Virus record (IMG/VR): IMGVR_UViG_3300007351_000481
Span: 1-57,741 of that record
Length of the DNA stretch: 57,741 bases
Source: a virus
Strand: one strand, 5' to 3'
Shown here: positions 8,388-16,736 of the stretch, piece after piece
Position numbering within the stretch: the first letter of the stretch is position 1
Layout of the letters: each line of letters starts with the position of its first letter
The notes under the pieces: model-generated
Told to the model about the DNA's origin: nothing
Database searches by the model: none
What the model saw: the letters and a program-made list of their open reading frames with translations, nothing else
Made by a program: the position numbers and the translations under genes

Positions 8388-9899
8388 ATGGCCATTACCT
8401 TTGCCAACATCCCGGACACCATCCGCACGCCCAACGTCTACGCCGAGATCGACAGTTCGCGGGCCTTGCAGGGTCTGGTCCAGAACCCGCACCTGGCCCT
8501 GATCGTCGGCCAGCGCACCTCGGCCGGCAAGATTCCCGTGGACACCCTGGTCCAGATTTCCCGCGAGGGCCTGGCCGACGGCTACTTCGGCCCGGGCTCG
8601 ATCCTGTCTCGCATGTGCAGCGTCTTCAAGGACAACAATCCCAACACCGAGTTGTGGGCCTTGGCCCTGGCCGACGGCGGCGCGGCCGTGGCCGCCTCCG
8701 CCACCCTCCACGTCTCGGTCGGGCTGTCGGCCAACGGCAATTCCTGCAAGGGCGGAGGCACCTTCTACCTGATGATCAACGGCCAGAAGGTCTACGTGGC
8801 CTTGACTTCCGGCTGGTCGGCCAAGGACGTGAACTCGGCCATCCAAACCACGGTCAACGGCTCGGCCTACTCGCATCTGCCGGTCAAGGCCTCAACCAAC
8901 GCCACGTCGGCCCTCAACCTCATCGCCGTCTGTCCGGGCGAGGCTGGCAACTACCTGGACGTGCGCTACAACTACTACACCGGCCAGTCCCTGCCTTCAG
9001 CCTTTTACGGCGATTCGGTCCTGATCAGCGGCTTTGCCGGCGGCACGGTCAACCCGGACCTGGCCTCGGCCTGGGCCGTCATCGGCGACAAACGCTTTCA
9101 TCACATCATTCAGCCGTACATCGATTCGTCCAACTTGACCGACCTCGAGGACGAACTCGAGGACCGCTTCGGGCCGCTGGTGGATCAGCAAGGCCACGGC
9201 TACGCGGCCGTGCGCGGCACCCAGGCCAGTTGCACCACCCTGGGCAACTCGCGCAACAGCCCCCACAACACCATCATCGGCGTCTACGATTCTCCCACTG
9301 ATCCGGCCGAATGGGCCGCGGCCCTGGGCGCTGTCGGCGCCTGGAACCTCAACGGCGACCCGGCCCGGCCCCTCCAGTTCCTCAAGCTCAAGGAAGTCCT
9401 GCCGCCGCCGGTGGAAAGCCGCTTCACCCGGGCCGAACGCGACATCCTGCTTTACGACGGCATCTCGACCTTTATCGTGGATACCGGCGGCAGCGTCCTG
9501 ACCGAGCGGATCATCACCACCTACCAGGCCAACGCCCTGGGTCTGCCCGATCCGGCCTACCTGGACATTGAAACCCTGTTTACCTTGGGCGAAATCCGCG
9601 ACCAGTTCCGCATCCGCATGACCAACCGTTACCTCGAGCCGCGCTACAAGCTGGCCGACGACACCTTCCCGACCCTGCCGGGAAGCTATGTGGTCCGACC
9701 CAAGGACGTCAAGGCTGAGTGCATCGCCCTGTTCACGCTGCTGCGCGACAAGGGCCTGATCGAAAACCTCGAGGACTTCGTCAAAAACATCGTCGTCGAG
9801 CGGGACGAGACCGACCGCAACCGGGTCAACGTCTTATTGCCGCCCGACCTGATCAACCAGTTCCGCATCCTGGCGGGACTCATCCAGTTCATTCTTTAG
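8388..9899 (+). CDS. tail sheath protein (Mu gpL-like)
   Basis: 503 residues, the normal size. It opens ITFANIPDTIRTPNVYAEID, typical of Mu/P2-type sheaths, and its C-terminal part contains DIETLFTLGEIRDQFRIR and an FKNIVVERDE-like strand used for sheath subunit linking. It forms the contractile outer tube, which makes this a myovirus. It starts three bases after the DUF2635 gene with a GGAGG site. Confidence 0.93.
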   Translation: MAITFANIPDTIRTPNVYAEIDSSRALQGLVQNPHLALIVGQRTSAGKIPVDTLVQISREGLADGYFGPGSILSRMCSVFKDNNPNTELWALALADGGAAVAASATLHVSVGLSANGNSCKGGGTFYLMINGQKVYVALTSGWSAKDVNSAIQTTVNGSAYSHLPVKASTNATSALNLIAVCPGEAGNYLDVRYNYYTGQSLPSAFYGDSVLISGFAGGTVNPDLASAWAVIGDKRFHHIIQPYIDSSNLTDLEDELEDRFGPLVDQQGHGYAAVRGTQASCTTLGNSRNSPHNTIIGVYDSPTDPAEWAAALGAVGAWNLNGDPARPLQFLKLKEVLPPPVESRFTRAERDILLYDGISTFIVDTGGSVLTERIITTYQANALGLPDPAYLDIETLFTLGEIRDQFRIRMTNRYLEPRYKLADDTFPTLPGSYVVRPKDVKAECIALFTLLRDKGLIENLEDFVKNIVVERDETDRNRVNVLLPPDLINQFRILAGLIQFIL

Positions 9900-9910
9900 G
9901 GGGTGACTAA

Positions 9911-10312
9911 ATGGCCAAAATCACCGGTCGCGTCGAGATTCTGGTTAACGGCCAGCTTCTCCTGAACAAGGAAGGCGCCGTGCTCTCCGGCCTGGGCGCC
10001 GGCGACGGGTCCTACGCCGTCGAGCGCGAAACCGTCATCGGCGACTCCGGGCCCCACGGGATCAAGGAAAAAGTCGTCCCGGCCAAGGTCGAAGTAACCA
10101 TCACCGACCGGGACGACGTCTCCCTGGGCGCCCTGTACCGCGTCAACGGCAACGGCACGGTCATCTTCCGGACCGCCAACGGCGGCAAGGTCTACGTCAT
10201 GGACGGGGCCACCTGCATGACCCCGCCTTCGATCACCGCCGGCGAAGGCGAAGTCAAACTGACCTTCGAGTCCCAGTCGTCCGGCTGGTACGAATCGACC
10301 AGCCTGGTTTAA
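9911..10312 (+). CDS. tail tube protein (Mu gpM-like)
   Basis: 133 residues, the usual length for the inner tube of Mu-type tails. It is beta-rich, with family segments GRVEILVNGQLLLNKEGA and AKVEVTITDRDDVSLG. It follows the sheath as expected. GGGGG ribosome site upstream. Confidence 0.88.
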   Translation: MAKITGRVEILVNGQLLLNKEGAVLSGLGAGDGSYAVERETVIGDSGPHGIKEKVVPAKVEVTITDRDDVSLGALYRVNGNGTVIFRTANGGKVYVMDGATCMTPPSITAGEGEVKLTFESQSSGWYESTSLV

Positions 10313-10322
10313 GGAGGAGCGA

Positions 10323-10643
10323 ATGGGTGACCAACAGGTTGTAACGTTGTCTTACCCGATTATCGTAACGAGGGAGGGTAAAACAACCGAAGTAACCGAA
10401 CTACACTTGGGCCGGATTAAGCTTAAACACCTAGCTATGCTGCCGGATTCTTTCTTGGAAAACAAGGGAGAGATCAAAAAGCCCGGCGATATTGTTCCGG
10501 TTCTTGCTGCTCTCGCCGATATTTCAATTGAAGAAGCAGGCCAGATAGACCTGGATGATTTGCTGGGCCTAGTGGAAAAGGTGTCCCATTTTTTATCCGA
10601 AACGCAACTCCCGCCTGTGATCGGGGGGGGTGGGAAAAGCTGA
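10323..10643 (+). CDS. tail assembly chaperone, short form (Mu gp41-like)
   Basis: 106 residues. It has the common tail chaperone start, TLSYPIIV, and a LGRIKLKHL segment. It ends in GGGGKS, encoded across a run of eight G bases just before the stop. That run is a slippery site for a longer product (next entry). From this gene on, GC content drops sharply compared with the sheath and tube genes. Confidence 0.85.
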   Translation: MGDQQVVTLSYPIIVTREGKTTEVTELHLGRIKLKHLAMLPDSFLENKGEIKKPGDIVPVLAALADISIEEAGQIDLDDLLGLVEKVSHFLSETQLPPVIGGGGKS

Positions 10644-10765
10644 TTTGGTGCCTGGCTTTTATTTATCGGTTTCCGCCATCGGAAATTTGGGCAATGACGC
10701 TACAGGAAGCCGCCTTCTGGGATAAGGGCATGGAATGGCTGGATCGCAATTTAGTCTCTCGATAA
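10323..10765 (+). CDS. tail assembly chaperone, long form made by -1 frameshift
   Basis: A -1 shift on the G run at about 10623-10630 skips the stop at 10641 and continues WEKLIWCLAFIYRFPPSEIW, then MTLQEAAFWDKGMEWLDRN, to TAA at 10763. That C-terminal pattern (LIW-x-LA, PPSE-x-W, AFW) is the classic second half of tail chaperones in this family. The product is about 147 residues. The frame overlaps the tape measure start at 10735. The shift itself is inferred from the slippery run and the conserved second-frame protein. Confidence 0.8.
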
Positions 10766-12861
10766 TCTTTGAGGCTATCGACAAGGCCTCCACGCCAGTG
10801 CGCGCCGTGGGACAAGCCTTACACGGCCTTGCCAGTGGGCCAGTTAAAAAGGCCTCAGAAAGTTTGCGGGCATTAGGCGAAAAGGCGAAAGCGGCCGCGG
10901 AGAAGCTTCGAGGGTTAGGCACTGAAGTTTCGTTAAAACTGGGCATCCCCGCCGCTGTGGCTTTTGGGTTGGCTTCAAATGCAGCCATGGACTTCGAGGA
11001 GTCCATGGCTCAGGTCCGAAAGGTCGTCAACTTCGCAAATGATAGGGAGTTCGCCGAATTTAATCGCCTCATCATGGAGATGGCCAAGAAGATACCCATA
11101 GCCCAGACAGGTTTAGCTGACATTGCCGCCGCTGGCGGCCAATTGGGAGTAGCCAAGGCGGATCTGCCTGAGTTCATTAAATTGACGGCCAAGATGGCGG
11201 TTGCCTTCGACATGACGGCCGACAGGGCGGGAGAGTCCATGGCTATGTTGGCCAATGTTTTTCGTATACCCATCACAAATCTTTGGGAACTTGGAGACGC
11301 CATCAATCACCTCTCCGATAATACTGCCGCCAAAGCGTCTACGATAACCGAGGCCCTTGGCCGCATGGGCGGAGTGTCCAAGCAGTTCGGCCTGACGGCC
11401 GTACAAACGGCGGCCTTAGCAGGCGCCATGATTTCTCTGGGCAAACCCCCGGAAGTGGCCGCTCGGGGCCTGAATTATGTCATGCAGGCCCTTCAGACAG
11501 CGGACAAACGGACGGGAAAGTTCCAGAAGGCGTTGGCCGAACTGGGCGTTTCCGCGAAGGGATTAAAGACGGCCATTGAACAGGACGCCCAGGGAGCTCT
11601 TTTAAAGTTCCTGGAAAGAATCGAAGCAAAAAAGCCATCGGAGCGGGCGGGCATCCTGGCTGATTTGTTCGGCACGGAATGGTCCGATGACATAGCCGTG
11701 CTGGTTGGGTCTTTAGGTGAATATCGCAAGGCTATTGGGCTGGTTTCAGAAAAGACCCAATTTGCCGGTTCTATGACTCGAGAATTCGACGTACGCAGCC
11801 GAACGGCTAGAAATCAGATAACGTTATTTATAAATAACCTCCGCAGCTTTGGTATCGAATTGGGAAATTCGGTCATAAAGCCGATCGGCTTTGTCTTGGA
11901 AATACTTAATCCCCTTATCGACAAGTTTCGCCAACTTAGTCCTACGACAAAAGCCGTCATTATGGCCGTTCTTGGTCTTGGCGCTATTGCCGGACCCGTT
12001 ATTTTGGCTATGGCTGGAATTTCCTGGGCTGTTGGTGTTCTCGGGACCACTTTTGCTGGTGCATTGCTATGGATCGGCGGGGTCGCCGCAGCACTGGTGC
12101 CGATGGCGGTCGGACTGGGAGTCGCTTCTATTGGGTGGGACAACCTTGGGTCGAAAATCGATTCTTTTTTAGTGGACTTCCCTAAGTTGCGGGGCTTTTT
12201 TTGGGGCGTCTGGACGGCCCTAAAAGACGTTGGCGGAGTAATCGCCGATTTGCTTGGGCCGCAGTTGGCCGTTTTCAAGGAGTCTTTTTCTGCAATTGCC
12301 AAGATGATGTCTTCGGCCATGAATGACACGACTGTTAGTCAGTGGAACACTTTTGGCAAGGTGATCGGGCACATCGTTGGTGGACCATTGACGTTTTTAG
12401 CTTCGGCCCTGAAGGTCGTACTCTTTGTGCTCCAAAAAATTGGTGAATGGATTGGTAAGATAGCCGGCTGGTTTTCCATGCTTCCCGAATGGATGTCTAC
12501 GGCCAGGGCCCACGCTAAGGTTCAAGGATTGAATTGGGGCGAGTGGGGAGATGTTGCCGATCCCCTGGCCGGCCTCAAAGGGCTTTCTGCCGGCGAAGGC
12601 ATTCCCGAGCCTGAAGGACGCCAGCGCGGCGGGCCCGTTTGGCCCCGCCGGCCTTACCTTGTCGGCGAACGCGGCCCGGAATTGTTTGTCCCCACCATGT
12701 TCGGCAGCATCATACCGGCCCTGACCGGCGCCCACAGCCAGACCGACGTCAACATCCGCGTGACCGCCGAGCACGGCACCTCGGCCACCGTGGAAAAGAT
12801 GCAGTCCACCGGCCCGGCCAAGGTCCGCGTCGCCACGGCCGCCGAAGTCGGAGTCTACTGA
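10735..12861 (+). CDS. tail tape measure protein, TP901-type core
   Basis: 708 residues. Residues ~70-360 carry the TP901 tape-measure core (FEESMAQVRKVVNF, TAAVQTAALAGAMISLGKPP-type repeats). Hydrophobic segments follow at ~405-465, typical of the part that inserts into the host membrane. The last ~90 residues (PYLVGERGPELFVP) are a common phage tape-measure end. It sets tail length and guides DNA. DNA from about 10.33 to 12.59 kb is clearly lower in GC than the flanks, and GC returns abruptly near codon 620, pointing to a recombination joint within the gene. Confidence 0.88.
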   Translation: MAGSQFSLSIIFEAIDKASTPVRAVGQALHGLASGPVKKASESLRALGEKAKAAAEKLRGLGTEVSLKLGIPAAVAFGLASNAAMDFEESMAQVRKVVNFANDREFAEFNRLIMEMAKKIPIAQTGLADIAAAGGQLGVAKADLPEFIKLTAKMAVAFDMTADRAGESMAMLANVFRIPITNLWELGDAINHLSDNTAAKASTITEALGRMGGVSKQFGLTAVQTAALAGAMISLGKPPEVAARGLNYVMQALQTADKRTGKFQKALAELGVSAKGLKTAIEQDAQGALLKFLERIEAKKPSERAGILADLFGTEWSDDIAVLVGSLGEYRKAIGLVSEKTQFAGSMTREFDVRSRTARNQITLFINNLRSFGIELGNSVIKPIGFVLEILNPLIDKFRQLSPTTKAVIMAVLGLGAIAGPVILAMAGISWAVGVLGTTFAGALLWIGGVAAALVPMAVGLGVASIGWDNLGSKIDSFLVDFPKLRGFFWGVWTALKDVGGVIADLLGPQLAVFKESFSAIAKMMSSAMNDTTVSQWNTFGKVIGHIVGGPLTFLASALKVVLFVLQKIGEWIGKIAGWFSMLPEWMSTARAHAKVQGLNWGEWGDVADPLAGLKGLSAGEGIPEPEGRQRGGPVWPRRPYLVGERGPELFVPTMFGSIIPALTGAHSQTDVNIRVTAEHGTSATVEKMQSTGPAKVRVATAAEVGVY

Positions 12862-13961
12862 TGGCCTGGCGCGACAATCTCCAGAAAGCCAGCTTCCGGG
12901 GCGTGCCCTTCAAGGTCTTTGGCGCTGACACCTCCGTGGGCCGCCGCAGTGTACTCCACGAATACCCCTTCAGGGACGAACCTTACGTCGAAGACCTGGG
13001 CCAGGCCGCCGACGAATTCAACGTCGAGGGCTTTGTCGTCCAGTCCGTGGTCAACGGCTGGGACTATTTCCGCGAACGCAACGCCCTGATCGACGCTTTG
13101 CGCAAAGAAGGTCCGGGCACGCTTATTCACCCCTTCTTTGGCACGCTGACCGTGGCCCTTAAAAGCCCGGCCCGGGTCAGCGAGCGGATCGACAACGACG
13201 GCGGCGTGGCCTGCTTCGCCATGCTCTTTGTCCAGGCGGGTAAAAACCAGTTTCCAGGCCAGTCGCCCAACCCCATCAGCGCCGTGGACGGGGCGGCCGA
13301 CACGGCCCTGGCCGCCGGACTGAAAAACTTCGCCTCGTCTTACCGTGTCTCCGGCTTCCCGGACCCGGTCGCGGCCCGGGCACAGGCTGACGTGTCCGTC
13401 ATGTTCGGCATGATGAAACGCAGCCTGGGCTCGATTCAGGGCGCTCAGACCTCGCTGCTTTCCCAGGCCTACGCCGGCATCAACACCTCGGTGGCCGGGC
13501 TGGGGACCTCGGCCCTGTCGCCGACTTTACTGGGGACCACCATCGCCGGCGGGTTCACCAATTTCCTCAACGTCTCGGGCGCGGCCGTCAACGGGGCACT
13601 GGTTCAGGGCGGCATCAATTCGTCGCTCAATCTGTCTTCGATGCAGATTCCCGGCTCTCTGGGCCGGTACTCCGTGGCCGCGGCCCTGAAGATGTGTTCC
13701 TTCGGGCAATCGACCGGCACGGTCAGCCGCTTCGGCGGCCTGCTCACGCCGATTTCGCCGACCACCCCGCAGGCGATTCAGCAGATCGTCAACCGGACGG
13801 CCATCGTCAACCTGGCCCGCAACACGGCCCTGATGACCGCCGCCCGTATCGCCGTCCGGGTCCAACACGGCAGCTACAACGGCGCCGTCAGCCTGATGAA
13901 ACAGGTCAGCAACCAATTTGACGGGCAGCTCATCACCCTGGGCGGCGTGGTGCAGTCATGA
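12861..13961 (+). CDS. Mu gpN-like DNA circularisation/tail hub protein, N-terminal part
   Basis: 366 residues, ATG overlapping the tape-measure stop. The first ~130 residues (SFRGVPFKVFGAD, RRSVLHEYPFRDEPYVEDLG) match the DNA circularisation N-terminal family of Mu gpN, now seen as a baseplate hub protein. The remainder is Ala/Ser/Gly-rich and helical. The usual C-terminal HPGF motif is missing here and occurs in the next gene. Confidence 0.82.
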   Translation: MAWRDNLQKASFRGVPFKVFGADTSVGRRSVLHEYPFRDEPYVEDLGQAADEFNVEGFVVQSVVNGWDYFRERNALIDALRKEGPGTLIHPFFGTLTVALKSPARVSERIDNDGGVACFAMLFVQAGKNQFPGQSPNPISAVDGAADTALAAGLKNFASSYRVSGFPDPVAARAQADVSVMFGMMKRSLGSIQGAQTSLLSQAYAGINTSVAGLGTSALSPTLLGTTIAGGFTNFLNVSGAAVNGALVQGGINSSLNLSSMQIPGSLGRYSVAAALKMCSFGQSTGTVSRFGGLLTPISPTTPQAIQQIVNRTAIVNLARNTALMTAARIAVRVQHGSYNGAVSLMKQVSNQFDGQLITLGGVVQS

Positions 13962-14260
13962 CCGAACCGTCGCCCTTGACGCTTGACGTGGCCCAGGAAA
14001 TCCTTCCGGCCGACGACTCCTACGAGGCCCTGGACGGGCTGCGACAGGCCTTTGTCGACGCCATGCGCCAGGTCGGCGCGGACCTGGCCCGGGTCGTCTC
14101 CTACCCGGTCCCGGCCGAGGTCAAGACCACCCTGAACCTGGCCTTTGACCTGTACCTCGACCTCGAGCGCGCCGACGAGATCGAAGAGCGCAACCGGCCC
14201 CGGCTCGAGCATCCGGGCTTTCTGCCCGGCGGGGAAACCATCGAGGTCCTCAATGAGTAG
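13958..14260 (+). CDS. gpN C-terminal-like baseplate protein
   Basis: 100 residues in an ATGA overlap with the previous gene. It ends RPRLEHPGFLPGGETIEVL, which is how full-length gpN proteins end. I read this as the C-terminal half of gpN made as a separate, coupled protein. A frameshift splitting one gene is possible, but the neat ATGA overlap argues for a real two-gene form. Confidence 0.72.
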   Translation: MTEPSPLTLDVAQEILPADDSYEALDGLRQAFVDAMRQVGADLARVVSYPVPAEVKTTLNLAFDLYLDLERADEIEERNRPRLEHPGFLPGGETIEVLNE

Positions 14261-15374
14261 CCGCAACCAGATCGAACTCAGGATCAAGGGGCAGTCGTAC
14301 CAGGGCTGGAAATCGGTCGAGATACAGAAGTCCCTCGAGCAGATCGCCGGAACCTTCGGCCTGGCCGTCTCGGACCGATACCCGCAAAAGCCGGCCGATT
14401 GGAAAATTCAAATGGGCGACCAGTGCACCGTCGAAATAGACGGCCAGGTAGTCATCACCGGCTACATCGAAGACTTCCGCATGTCCTTTGACCGCCAGCA
14501 GCATGAAATCCAGGTCAGCGGTCGGGACCTGACCGGCGACTTGGTTGACTGCTCCTACGTCGGATCCAAGAACGAATGGAAAAACCAGACGGTCCGGGCC
14601 GTGGTCGAGGCCCTCTGCGAACCCTTTGACCTGATCGACGTGGTCGTGGACGCCTCGGCCGCGACCCAGGCGGCCAGGAAGGTCGAGGAATTCAAGGCCA
14701 ACGAGGGCGACTCGGTTTCGGAACTGATCGTCAAGGCCTGCAAGACCCGGGGTGTCCTCGTCGTCAGTTACGGCGACGGCGATTTGACCCTAACCCAGGC
14801 CGGGTCCAAACAGGCCGCCGACACCCTCGAAGTCGGCCAAAACATCCTCTCCAGCCAGATGACCCTCAGCGACAAGGACCGCTTTTCCGACTACTACGTC
14901 AAGGGCGTGGGCCGCGGCAAGAAGACCAAGCAGCTCAAGGATTTCGTCCGGCCGAAAGGGCACGCCACCGACGAAGTCATGTCGCGCTACCGGCCGCTGG
15001 TCGTTTTGGGCGAACACGCCATGGACGTCAAAACGGCCGAAGACCGGGCCAAGTGGGAACTGAGTCTCCGGGCCGGCAAGTCCCGTTCCGTCGAATATTC
15101 CGTGCAGGGCTGGACCCAGTCCGACGGTAAGGTCTGGGAAATCAACACCCTGGTCAAGGTTAAAGACAAGGTCCTGGACGTCAACGGCACCCTGCTTATC
15201 GCCGCCCTGCGCTATTCCGTGGACGACAGGTCCGGGACCATTACCCGGCTGACCCTGGTCGATCCCCAGACCTACAAGCTCCTATCCAGCCCGGTCATGA
15301 CCAAGAAGGGCGGCGGCATCGCCAAGCCGGCCTTTGACCTGGACACCGAAGTGGCCCAGGCCAAGAGCAAGTGA
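14253..15374 (+). CDS. baseplate hub protein (Mu gpP/gp44-like, gpD fold)
   Basis: 373 residues from ATG 14253, eight bases inside the preceding gene. Family pieces: ELRIKGQSYQGWKSVEIQKS at the start, GYIEDFRMSFDRQQHEIQVSG, then the beta-barrel region with LVDPQTY at the end. Gp44-type trimers form the hub that carries the spike. Confidence 0.88.
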   Translation: MSSRNQIELRIKGQSYQGWKSVEIQKSLEQIAGTFGLAVSDRYPQKPADWKIQMGDQCTVEIDGQVVITGYIEDFRMSFDRQQHEIQVSGRDLTGDLVDCSYVGSKNEWKNQTVRAVVEALCEPFDLIDVVVDASAATQAARKVEEFKANEGDSVSELIVKACKTRGVLVVSYGDGDLTLTQAGSKQAADTLEVGQNILSSQMTLSDKDRFSDYYVKGVGRGKKTKQLKDFVRPKGHATDEVMSRYRPLVVLGEHAMDVKTAEDRAKWELSLRAGKSRSVEYSVQGWTQSDGKVWEINTLVKVKDKVLDVNGTLLIAALRYSVDDRSGTITRLTLVDPQTYKLLSSPVMTKKGGGIAKPAFDLDTEVAQAKSK

Positions 15375-15381
15375 GGCTTCC

Positions 15382-15834
15382 ATGGAAATCGGCGACTTCA
15401 AACGACTGACCCAGACCATCAAGAACAAGATTTTTCTGATGGTTGGCCGGGCCATTTTGGCCGCGGTCAACAACACCGACAGCACGCAGATGGTCCAGCT
15501 CGAGCTTTTGGACGGCGAAGTCGTGACCGACATCGAGCGGATGCAGGAATACGGTTTTGAGACCTTTCCCGAGCCCGGCGCCGAGGCCGTGCCCCTGTTC
15601 GTCAACGGCAACCGCGATCAGGGCGTGGTTCTGGTCATTCACGACCGGCGCTACCGGCCGACGACCCTGAAAGAGGGCGAGGTCATGATTTACACCAAGT
15701 GGAAAGACATCGGCGCCGGCCACGACGTCCAGTTGCTCGAGGGCCGCAAGATCGTCATCAACGCCGACGAGATCACCATCAACGCGGATACGCAGTTGAC
15801 CATCAACTGTCCGTCCGTGGACTTCAACCCGTAG
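15382..15834 (+). CDS. baseplate spike protein (Mu gp45-like)
   Basis: 150 residues. The OB-like N-terminal part contains QLELLDGEVVTDIERMQEYGF, typical of Mu gp45, and GVVLVIHDRRYRP. A short beta-helix (IVINADEITINADTQLTINC) makes the membrane-piercing needle. It ends early, so the tip is probably completed by the PAAR-like protein downstream. Confidence 0.87.
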   Translation: MEIGDFKRLTQTIKNKIFLMVGRAILAAVNNTDSTQMVQLELLDGEVVTDIERMQEYGFETFPEPGAEAVPLFVNGNRDQGVVLVIHDRRYRPTTLKEGEVMIYTKWKDIGAGHDVQLLEGRKIVINADEITINADTQLTINCPSVDFNP

Positions 15835-15844
15835 GAGGTAAAAC

Positions 15845-15982
15845 ATGTCCGGCCTGGTTGGTTTACCCGAAGGCCCCGGTTGGCGGATCGCCTTCTGGGT
15901 GATTTTGGTGTCTCTCTGCCTGGTCTGTCTCTGGGGCCTCTGGTGCGTGGCCCTGAATTTCCAGGAATGGTTCGTCGGGTGA
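15845..15982 (+). CDS. small single-pass membrane protein
   Basis: 45 residues, with a strong TAGGAGG site six bases before ATG. Residues 14-37 form one hydrophobic helix rich in Trp, Leu and Cys. It lies between the spike and the PAAR-like tip. The function is unknown; it could be a lysis-related or assembly peptide. Confidence 0.6.
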   Translation: MSGLVGLPEGPGWRIAFWVILVSLCLVCLWGLWCVALNFQEWFVG

Positions 15983-15985
15983 CCC

Positions 15986-16258
15986 ATGCCTGAAGCCTGT
16001 CGTCAGGGCAACGCCGCCACCTGTGGCCACACGGCCACGGGCCAGGCCTGGATTCGCGCCGGCGGCCTGGGGGCCTCGCGTACCGGCGACGACACGGCCG
16101 GCGGGATCATCGAGCCGCTCCAGGCCTACGTCCGGCTCAACGGCAACCCCTGGGCCGTCATCGGCAGCCCGGTTGATCCACACGCGCCTTGCCCGGCCGT
16201 ACCTATTCACTGCGCCGCGACCATGGCCGAAGGCTGCGGCTTCATAAGGATCAGCTGA
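15986..16258 (+). CDS. PAAR-like spike tip protein
   Basis: 90 residues with paired Cys and His residues (CRQGNAATCGHTATG, HAPCPAVPIHC) and a YVRLNGNPWAVIGSPVDPH segment that fits the PAAR-like repeat pattern. Such proteins cap the needle of contractile tails and bind a metal ion. The position directly after the gp45 spike supports this. Confidence 0.65.
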   Translation: MPEACRQGNAATCGHTATGQAWIRAGGLGASRTGDDTAGGIIEPLQAYVRLNGNPWAVIGSPVDPHAPCPAVPIHCAATMAEGCGFIRIS

Positions 16259-16259
16259 C

Positions 16260-16736
16260 GTGGACGTCCAGATCAACTGGGGTTCACTGCTGATCGAAGG
16301 CGACTTCCTTTTCGCCGGCAACGACCTGGCCTCGGACATGGGCCTGACCACGGCCGTGATCGTCAGCCTGTTCACCGACCGCCGGGCCGAAGACGACGAC
16401 GTCCTGCCCGACTCGGCCAACGGCGACAAGCGCGGCTGGTGGGGCGACCTGGTCAGCCCGGAAGTGGAAGGCGATCGGATCGGCTCCCGGCTGTGGCTGC
16501 TCGAACGCGAAAAAACCACGCCGGAAACCCTGATCCGCGCCAGGGAATACATCGAACAGGCCCTCGAGTGGCTGGTTGACGACGGCGTGGCGGCCAAGGT
16601 CGAGATTGAAGTCGAACGGACCGGCGCCGTGGAAACACCCATCCTGGCCTTCCGGGCCAGGATATTCAGGTCCGACGGCACGGTCACCGCCTACAAATTC
16701 GATTCGCTGTGGGAGGGACAGTTCAATGGCCTTTGA
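16260..16736 (+). CDS. baseplate wedge protein, Mu gp46 family
   Basis: 158 residues, GTG start one base after the previous stop. Family features: an early D-x-G-D-F motif (EGDFLFAGNDLASDMGL), then VIVSLFTDRRA and RGWWGDL, which are conserved in gp46/gp25-like proteins. The protein belongs to the baseplate wedge. Confidence 0.9.
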   Translation: MDVQINWGSLLIEGDFLFAGNDLASDMGLTTAVIVSLFTDRRAEDDDVLPDSANGDKRGWWGDLVSPEVEGDRIGSRLWLLEREKTTPETLIRAREYIEQALEWLVDDGVAAKVEIEVERTGAVETPILAFRARIFRSDGTVTAYKFDSLWEGQFNGL

